64,000 nucleotides of DNA from CAZGRP01 sp964527995. Lineage in GTDB: Bacteria; Zhuqueibacterota; Zhuqueibacteria; Oceanimicrobiales; CAZGRP01. The notes under the pieces were generated by a model, which did no database searches, was not told where the DNA came from, and worked only from the letters and a program-made list of their open reading frames with translations. A program made the translations under genes and the position numbers. This document shows, piece by piece, positions 1 to 9,700 of the stretch. The stretch is from positions 62,001 through 126,000 of the forward strand of contig CAZGRP010000005.1 of assembly GCA_964527995.1 (NCBI GenBank). Direction: 5' to 3'. Each line of letters begins with the position of its first letter. Positions within the stretch are counted from its first letter, which is position 1.

Positions 1-1
1 A

Positions 2-766
2 CGATTGTACCGGACGGGGGATTTGGGGCGATATCGGGAGGATGGTGCGATTGAGTTTTTGGGTCGGGCGGACCATCAGGTGAAGGTGCGTGGGTTTCGG
101 ATTGAGTTGGGGGAGGTGGAGTCGGTATTGCGGGAGCATCCTGGGGTACGGGATGCGGTGGTGGAGGTAGGTGAGGTGGCGGGAGGGGATCGGCGGTTGG
201 TGGCGTACTACATTGCTGCAGATGGGCAGGAGGTGAGCAGCGGCGAGTTGCGCAGCTACCTTCGGGGTCGGTTGCCGGAGTACATGGTGCCGTCGCTGTT
301 GCTGGCGTTGGAGTCGTTTCCTTTGACGCCGAGCGGCAAGGTGGACCGGCGGGCGTTGCCGTTGCCGTCGGGGGAGCGGATGGCCGAGGGGCGGGCGTAC
401 GTGGCGCCGCGGGATGAGGTGGAGGAGCAGGTGGCGGCGATCTGTGCGGAGCTGCTGGGGGTGGAGCGGGTGGGGGTCTATGACAACTTTTTCGATCTGG
501 GGGGGCATTCGCTGTTGGCGACGCAGTTCATGTCGCGGGTACGCGAGACCTTTGAGGTGGAGCTGCCCCTGCGTAGCCTCTTCGAAGGACCCACCGTGGC
601 TGAGGTCTCGAAGACGATACAGGATCTCAAAGCCCAAGGCACCGCGCCCAGGGCGGCCCCTATCAAGGCCGTCGCTCGTGAAGCCAGGAGGATGAGGCGC
701 TCGGAGCTGGTGCAGGCCGCCGATCTGCTTTCAGACCCGGAAGGGGAAACCAGGAAGTCTGCGTGA
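2..766 (+). CDS. NRPS, C-terminal fragment (end of A domain plus carrier domain)
   Basis: This is the 3' end of a nonribosomal peptide synthetase gene whose beginning lies left of the window; the reading frame is open to base 2. It shows the last part of an adenylation domain (YRTGDLGRYREDG, the A8 region KVRGFRIELGEVE, and the A10 lysine in LTPSGKVDRRALP). A peptidyl carrier domain follows with the phosphopantetheine serine in DNFFDLGGHSLLATQ (Ser codon at 509-511). About 60 residues follow the carrier core, and the highly charged last part could dock to the next subunit. There is no epimerase or thioesterase, so the chain should pass to the condensation domain of the next protein. Its stop overlaps the next start (TGA inside the GTGA at 763-766). 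The first ~540 bases are unusually G-rich compared with what follows. Confidence 0.93.
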   Translation, partial: RLYRTGDLGRYREDGAIEFLGRADHQVKVRGFRIELGEVESVLREHPGVRDAVVEVGEVAGGDRRLVAYYIAADGQEVSSGELRSYLRGRLPEYMVPSLLLALESFPLTPSGKVDRRALPLPSGERMAEGRAYVAPRDEVEEQVAAICAELLGVERVGVYDNFFDLGGHSLLATQFMSRVRETFEVELPLRSLFEGPTVAEVSKTIQDLKAQGTAPRAAPIKAVAREARRMRRSELVQAADLLSDPEGETRKSA

Positions 767-3700
767 GCATGAGTGAGTCGATTTCCGTACAGACTGTGGC
801 GTTTGGCGAGAAGCCCGAAACGCCGTCCGATGAGGAAGTCTATGTCTTTCCGGCTTCCTTTTCCCAGCGGCGACTTTGGTTTCTGGACCAGTTCGAGCCG
901 GGGAGTCCTTTCTATAATATCCCCTCGGCGGTCCGCCTGAAGGGCAATCTCGACGTGTCGGCGCTGGAGAGAAGTCTCCATGAGATTGTCAGGCGGCACG
1001 AGTCCCTGCGTACGACCTTCGCCATGGTCAAAGGTGAGCCTGTCCAGGTGATCCACCCGGGGATGCGGATACTGTTGCGCCGTGAGGACCTGCGGGAGCT
1101 GGATCCAGCCCAAAGAGTGGTTGAAGCACATCGGCGCGCTTTGGCTGAGGCCAGGCGGCCGTTCGACCTGAGCCGCGGGCCGCTGCTTAGAGCCACGCTC
1201 CTGAAGCTGGACGAACGGGACCACGTTCTTCTGGTGACGATGCATCACATCATCTCCGACGGCTGGTCCATGGGCGTGCTGATCCGCGAGCTGGCTGTTC
1301 TCTATGACGCATTCTCGAAGGGGAGGCCGTCACCACTTCCGGATCTACCTATTCAGTATGCCGATTACGCCGACTGGCAACAAAAGCGGCTTCAGGGCGA
1401 GGCTTTGGAGGAGTTGCTGGCATACTGGAAGTCGCGGTTCGAAGAGCCTCCACCGGTCCTGAATCTTCCGACCGACCATCCCAGGCCGAAGATTCTGAGT
1501 TCCCGCGGCGCCACTGCACGCCGCCTGCTCCCGAAGTCGCTGTACGAGTCGATCCAAAAGCTGAGCCGCGACGAAGGGGTCACACCGTTCATGACGCTGC
1601 TGGGGGCTTTCAAGACGTTATTGTACCGCTACACCGGTCAGGATGACATTTGTGTCGGCACACCGATCGCCAATCGCACGCAGAAGGAGACAGAGGGATT
1701 GATCGGCTTTTTCGTCAATACCCTGGCAATACGGACCGATCTGTCCGGCGATCCTACTTTCCGGCAGGTAATGAGAAAGGTGCGCGAAGTGGCGATCGGT
1801 GCTTATGCACACCAGGATTTGCCCTTTGAGAAGCTCGTCGAGGAACTCAATCCTGACCGCGACACCAGCCGCACGCCGCTTTTCCAGGTCATGTTCATCC
1901 TTCAAAACACGCCGATGAAGGTCGACGTGCAGATCAGCGACCTCACCCTGACGAGCCTGGATGTCGACATGGGGACGTCGACCTTCGACATGACCTTGAT
2001 GGTGGTGGAGGAAGCCGACGGGCTCGAGGCTTCGGTGGAGTACAATACCGATCTGTTCGAGGCGCCGACGATCGAGCGAATGCTCGGCCATTTCGAAAAC
2101 CTGCTGCGGGCTGCTGTGGCAGACCCAGAGCAGAAGATCTCGGCCCTGCCGCTGGCTTCGGAAACCGAAGAACATCGCCTTCTGTGCGAATGGAACGAGA
2201 CGCGACGAGATTTCCCCGGCGACCGTTGCGTTCATCACCTTTTCGAGGCCCAGGTCGAGCGCAGCCCAGGGGCCGTTGCCGTGGCGTCTGGCGGCCAACA
2301 AATCACCTACCGGGAGTTGAATCGCCGGGCCAACCAACTGGCTCGATACCTGCGCCAGCGAGGGGTCGGACCCGAAACACTGGTAGGGATCAGTATCGAG
2401 CGTTCCGTCGAGATGATCGTCGGCTTGCTGGGTATCTTGAAGGCCGGGGGCGCCTATCTGCCGCTCGATCCCAATTATCCCCAGGAGCGCCTCGCCCTAA
2501 TGATAGGCGATTCGAGGCTTTCGCATGTGCTCACGCAGAAACAGCTGCTGGGGAAGCTTCCGGAGGGCGCTTTCGAGGTCGTCTGCCTCGATTCGGACTG
2601 GCCTCGGATCGAGGAGGAACAGAGCGACAACGTCGACAGCGGCGTGACGCCGGAGAACCTTGCCTACGTGATGTACACATCGGGCTCCACCGGCAAGCCC
2701 AAGGGTGTTCTGATCCACCACCGATCAGTCGTCAACCACAACCTGGCGGCAGTCGAACTGTTTCGACTCTCGCCGAGCGATCGCGTGCTGCAGTTTGCCA
2801 CGATCAGCTTCGACACGTCCGTGGAGGAAATCTTTCCAACGTTGCTTGCCGGGGCTACATTGGTGCTTCGAGGTACTGAAGTGGTGATCTCTGCGGCGGA
2901 ACTGATGCGGTTGATCCAGGCGGAGGGGCTGACCGTCTTGGATCTACCGACTGCCTACTGGCATCAATGGGTGTCCGAGCTGGCGCAGTCCGGCGCTGCG
3001 ATTCCCGAATCGCTGCGCATGGTAATTCTAGGCGGTGAGAAGGCGTCGGCGGAGAAGTTCGTCGCTTGGAACAAGGCCGGCGGTGCTGAGATCGCCTTGG
3101 TGAACACGTACGGCCCCACTGAAACGACCATTATCGCCACCTCCTATGAGCCTGATGCGTCGGAGAAAAACCGCGAAGATCTTTGTGAGCTTCCCATCGG
3201 CCGCCCCATTCCGAATGCCCGGGCCTATGTGCTCGATGCGCACCTGCGTCCCGTACCCATCGGCGTCCCCGGGGAGCTCTACGTCGGCGGCGAGGGGGTG
3301 GCGCGCGGCTACCTTAACCGGCCGGACCTGACCGCGGAACGCTTTGTTCCGGACCCGTTCAGCGACGAGCCCGGGGCGCGGCTGTACCGGACCGGGGACG
3401 TGGTCCGCTACCGCGCCGACGGCAACATCGAGTTCATCGGCCGCACGGATGAGCAAGTAAAGATGCGGGGCTTTCGGATCGAGCTTGGGGAGATCGAGGC
3501 GGCCCTGGTCGAACACCCGGCCTTGCGGGATGTGGCGGTGGTGGCCCGCAAAGATCGCCCTGGGGAGAAGCGGCTGGTGGCCTACTGCGTGCCGTCGATG
3601 CCGTCCGACCGGTCGCTCGACGAAGAGCGCTCGTTTGTGGTCGAGCTGCGTGACTTTCTGCTGGCGAAGCTGCCGGACTACATGGTTCCATCCGCATTTG

Positions 3701-6700
3701 TCATCCTCGAGGAGCTGCCGCTGACTCCGAGTGGCAAGCTCGATACCCGGGCGCTGCCGCGGCCGGACCGGACGCGTGCGCAGGTCGAACAGGAGTACGT
3801 GGCTCCACGGACCCAAACCGAGGAGCTTCTTGCTGGCATCTGGGGTGAGGTTCTCGGAGTGGAGCAGGTCGGGGTGCTGGACAACTTCTTCCAGATCGGC
3901 GGGCATTCCCTGCTGGCCACGCAGGTGATCGCACGGATCCGATCGGCGTTCGCTGTGGAGCTGCCTCTACGCAGACTATTCGAAACGCCGACCGTCGCTG
4001 GACTCGCGGCAGCCATCGAATCCGCAAGAACCTCTGGCGATGATGGTCGCCAGTTGCCGCCACTGCGACCCGTGCCGCGCCAGGGTGAGCTACCGCTGTC
4101 GTTTGGCCAGCAGCGGCTCTGGTTCCTGCATGAATTGGAGCCCGGCAATTCCTTCTATAATATTCCTTCGGCTGTCCGCCTTCACGGTAGCCTGAACGTC
4201 GCGGCCCTTGAGCAAAGCATCAACGAGGTCGTGCGCCGTCATGAGGTTCTGCGCACGAATTTTGAAACCAAGGGTGGTAAACCGGTTCTCAGAATCAGGC
4301 CTTCCCTGAGCCTCGAGTTGCCGATCACGGATCTTCGCAACCTCCCAGAGGAGGAGCGTGAGGCGCAGGTGCAAAAGCTGGCCGAAGAGGAGGCGCGGCA
4401 CCCGTTCAACATTGCCAAAGAACCATTGCTGAGGGTGCGACTGCTACGGCTGGCAGAGGACGAGCACGTGGTGCTGCTGACCATGCACCACATCGTCTCA
4501 GATGGCTGGTCCACCGGCGTTTTTGTGCAAGAGATCGCCGCGCTCTACGATGCTTTTTCTCAAGGCAGGCCATCTCCGCTTCCTGACCTGGCGATTCAGT
4601 ATACCGATTTCGCCGCCTGGCAGAGGAAATGGCTGGAAGGGGATGTCCTTGAGCAACAACTGTCCTACTGGAAGAAGCAGCTTCAAGGCAGCCCTCCTTT
4701 CCTGGAGCTTCCCACCGATCACCCGAGACCGGCGGTTCAGACGTTCCGCGGCGACATCCGGGAGGTCTTTATTCCGAAATCGCTGGCCCACTCACTGAAG
4801 GAGACGAGCCAGCGCGAAAACGTGACGCTGTTCATGACGTTGCTGGCCGCTTTCCAGGCGCTGTTGCACCGCTATTCCGGCCGCACGGACATCAGCGTCG
4901 GCACTCCCATTGCGAACCGCTCCCTGCCAGAATTGGAGCGCCTGATCGGATTCTTCGCCAACACCCTTGTCCTGCGCACGGACCTCTCGGGCAACCCCAC
5001 TTTCCGTGATCTCTTAAAGCGTGTGCGGAAGGTTTGTCTGGAGGCTTACGCTCATCAGGATCTGCCTTTTGAACGGCTCGTTGAGGCCTTGCAGCCGGAG
5101 CGCGACCTGAGCCACTCTCCCTTGTTCCAGGTGATGTTTGCGTTCGACAACGCCCCGCTACAGGCCGTCGAGATTTCGGCACTGACCCTGGAGCCAGTGG
5201 TGGCCCACAGTGCTACAGCAAAATACGATTTGACCTTGATGATGACAGAAGAGGCCGACGGCATCTCCGGCGCACTCGAATACAATACCGATCTGTTCGA
5301 GGCAGAAACGATCGAACGCATGCTGGCGCATTTTCTCATTTTGCTGAAGGCCTTCGCCGACGATCCCGATCAGAAGATTTCAACCACGCCTCTTCTTTCC
5401 GAGGATGAGCGGCATCGCCTGCTGGTGGACTGGAACGGTCGGGAGCGTGAGAATCCGATGGTGGAGCCATTTCATCGGATGTTCGAGCGCCAGGTAGAAC
5501 GCACTCCCGAGGCGATCGCTGTACGAACTGGGTCGACGACGATGACCTATCAGGAGTTGAATCGTCGGGCCAATCAGCTCGCCCATCGTCTGCTCGACCT
5601 GGGAGTGGGGCCCGACGTGCTCGTGGGTGTCAGTATCCCTCGCTCCGCCGAGATGCTGGTGGCCCTGCTTGGGATTCTGAAGGCGGGAGGGGCTTACCTT
5701 CCGCTGGATCCGACCTATCCGCAGGAACGGCTTGCCTTTATGCTCAGCGACTCTCGCGGCCCGGTGCTTCTGACCACGGCAGAGGTGCGCGAGACATTGC
5801 CGGATGTCGAAGCCCATGTAATCTGCCTGGATACCGACTGGCAACAGATCGAGCGGGAGGCGGATGATAACCCGAAGCACGCGGTAGAGCCGGAGAATCT
5901 GGCGTACGTCATCTATACCTCCGGCTCGACGGGCAAGCCCAAGGGGACCATGATCACCCACAGAGGCCTGACGAACTATCTGAGCTGGTGCCTGGAAGCG
6001 TATCCGTTGTCCTTGGGCTCCGGATCGGTGGTGCATTCCACGATCGCCTTCGACGCGACCATTACGGGCCTATTCAGCCCGCTCCTTGTCGGTGGCAGCG
6101 TCACGATGCTGCCCGAGTCCGTCGATCTCGAAGCCTTGGGTGACGTTTTGAGGCGGGAGAGGGATTTCAGCCTGGTAAAGATCACGCCGGCGCATCTGGA
6201 GCTTCTTCGCCAACAGATACAACCGCTGGAAGCCGCCGGCCTGACTCACTGCTTCGTGCTCGGCGGTGAGAATCTTCTCGCCGATCACGTGCAGTTCTGG
6301 CAGGAACATGCGCCGGACACGCGGCTCTTCAACGAGTATGGACCCACGGAGACCGTTGTGGGATGTGTGGTCTACGAGGTGCCACGCGACTGGCGAGGCA
6401 GGGGATCGGTTCCCATCGGCCGCGCTATCCCGAACACCAAAGTGTATGTCCTGGACGAGTCTCTGCAGCCTGTCCCCGTGGGTGTCCCAGGCGAACTCTA
6501 TATCGGTGGTGCAGGTGTGGCCCGAGGCTATCTGAACAGGCCTGACCTCACCGCTGAGAAGTTTGTCCCCGACCCCTTCAGTGAGGAGGCGGGCGCTCGC
6601 CTGTATTCCACTGGTGACCGCGTTCGTTATCTCCCGGACGGTAATATCGAATTCCTCGGCCGCGTGGACCATCAGGTCAAGATCCGCGGCTATCGCATCG

Positions 6701-9700
6701 AGCTGGGCGAGGTTGAGGCGGTGTTGAGCCAGCATCCACAGATCGACGAAGTGGTGGTTCTGGCCCGTGAGGACGTCCCCGGCGACAGGAGACTCGTGGC
6801 TTACTACGCCGCTGATCCGCATGCGGCTCCTAACGCGAGCGAGTTGAGGGCCTTTGTGAAAGAGCAGTTGCCGGAGTACATGGTGCCGGCCGCCTATGTC
6901 CGACTGGATGAGTTGCCGCTCACCCCCAACGGCAAAGTGGATCGCAGGGCGTTGCCGGCTCCCGAAACTGCGCGTCCCGATCTCACGACGCAATTCGTGC
7001 CTCCGCAGACCGAGGCCGAACGCACGCTGGCCAGGATCTGGTCGGACGTGCTGCGGGTCGACGAGGTGGGAGTGCGCGACAATTTCTTCGAGTTGGGCGG
7101 CGACTCGATCCTCAGCATCCAGGTCATCTCCAAGGCCAAGGAGGCGGGCCTGCATCTAACGCCGAAGCACCTTTTTCAATACCCCACAATCGAAGGGCTG
7201 GCGTCGGTTGCCGGCACCAGCTCAGCCGTGCACGCCGAGCAAGGCGTGGTCACGGGGATGGTACCGCTTACCCCCGTCCAGCATTGGTTTTTCGAAAAAG
7301 GGTTTCCAAGCCCTCATCACTGGAATCAGTCGGTCCTGGTTGAGTTTGGTGAGTCGCTCGATCCACGCCTACTGAAGGAAGCTTTTCGCGCGATCCTGGC
7401 GCATCACGACGCGTTGCGACTCCGTTTCCGCCGGACGCCATCGGGATGGGAGCAGCACAATACCGGGGTCGAAGAGGGGGTTCCTTTCGAACGTGTCGAT
7501 CTATCAGAATTTCGTGGACCCGAGCAAAAGCGAAGAATCGAGAAAATCGCTGCGGAAACCCAGGCGAGCCTGGATCTGGAGCATGGTCCACTGCTGAAGG
7601 TGGTCTACTTCGATCTGGGGCCCGGGCGCCCCCACCGCTTGCTGATCGTCGTTCACCACCTGGCCGTGGATGGTGTTTCCTGGCGCATCCTGCTCGAGGA
7701 TATCCAGTCGGCCTATCAACAGCTGAGTCATGGACAGCAGGTGCAATTGCCGGCGAAAACAACTTCGTTCCAATACTGGTCTCGCCGGTTGATGGAGTAT
7801 GCGCAGTCCGATGAGGTTCGGGCCGAGCTGAGCTATTGGCGGAAGGTTAGCAAGGCAGCAGTTTCTGAATTACCGGTCGACTTCCCCGGCGGGGATAACA
7901 CCGAAGCATTGGCGGAGAGCGTGACGGTTCAGTTGAGCGAGGAGGACACCCGAGCATTGCTTCAGGACGTCCCCAAAGCCTATCGTACCCAGATCAATGA
8001 GGCGTTGTTGACTGCCTTAGTGCGATCCTTCTGGCGCTGGACGGGCAGGCAGACGCTTCTCGTCGACCTGGAAGGTCACGGTCGGGAGGATATTCTGGAA
8101 GATGTGGACATCTCGCGAACCGTCGGCTGGTTTACCACCCTTACGCCCGTCGTGCTGGAAGTGGCGGAGGGGCAAGAGCCCGGACGGAGTCTGAAATCGA
8201 TTAAGGAGCAACTCCGAAGCATTCCCAACCACGGTCTGGGTCACGGTCTGCTGCGTTATCTCTCTGGCGATCCCGAAGTCGTGGCCGTGCTCGGCGAGCT
8301 CCCAGAACCGGAGGTGAGCTTCAACTACCTTGGCCAGTTCGAACAAGGACGCGGGGAAGCCGGGGTGTTTCGGGCTGCACAGGAGCAGCGTGGACCAGAA
8401 CGAAATCCGCAGAACCCACGGACTCACAAGGTTGAAATCGACGGAAGCATCTCCGGTGGGCGCCTGCAGATGGAGTGGACCTTCAGCACCCGTCTGCACC
8501 GCCGGCGAACGATCCAGAGGTGGGCCGAAGACTTCGTAGACGAGCTGCGCGTTCTCATTGCTCACTGCCAGTCACCTGACGCCGGAGGATACACGCCGTC
8601 TGATTTCCCGTTGGCGAAGATCGACCAGTCGGCGCTTGATGGACTCTTCGTGACTGATCCGGAGGTCGAGGACATCTACCCGCTGTCGCCGATGCAACAA
8701 GGCATGTTGTTTCACACGTTGTACGCGCCGGAGTCGGGTGTCTACGTTGAGCAACTGAGCTGTCCGCTGAAGGGAGCGTTGAACCTGGAAGCGTTTGAAC
8801 GAGCCTGGCATCAGGTGATTGAGCGGCACTCGGTGTTCAGAGCTTCCTTCCTGTGGGAAGGTTTGCAGGAGCCTCATCAGGTGATCCACAGCCATGTATC
8901 GCTTCCCCTCGAGCGGCATGATTGGCGTTCGCTGTCGCCTTCGGAGCAGGCCGAGAGGATTGAGGAGTTTCTAGGCGCTGAGCGCCGGCGTGGCTTCGAT
9001 CTCACGAAAGCCCCTCTGATGCGATTGGCGCTGATTCGGCTCGATGAGGATACGACCCAGCTGGTTTGGAGCTATCACCATATCTTGATGGATGGATGGT
9101 GCCTGCCCATCGTTATGCAGGAGATTTTTTCGCTGTACGAAGCAAAATGCCAGGGCAGCGAACTGCGGCTGGAACGGGTTCGGCCCTACAGAGACTATAT
9201 CGGTTGGCTCGGTCGCCAGGATATGGCGGAAGCAGAGGCGTTCTGGCGACGAACACTCGCTGGCTTCACCAGCCCGACTCCGCTCGTGGCCGCCCGCCCG
9301 CCGGATGACGCGGCAGCGGCGGAGAGTGGTGCGGGCAAGGAGGTCGTTCGCCTTTCCGAGGACGTGACCTTGCGACTCCAAGCATTGGCTCGTACGAACC
9401 AGGTGACGTTGAACACGCTGGTGCAGGGTGCGTGGGCGCTCCTGCTGAGCCGGTATAGCGGCGAGGAAGATGTGGTGTTTGGGGCAACGGTTTCGGGGCG
9501 CCCCGCCACCCTACCCGGGGCCGAGTCAATGGTGGGGCTCTTCATCAACACGCTACCTGTGCGCGCGAAATTGACATCACAAACTCGGCTCATGCCCTGG
9601 CTGAACGAGCTGCAAAGGCAGCAGGCCGAGGTTCGGCAGTACGAGTACACTCCGCTGGTGCAGGTGCAGGCATGGAGCGAGGTCCCTGCCGGAACACCGT

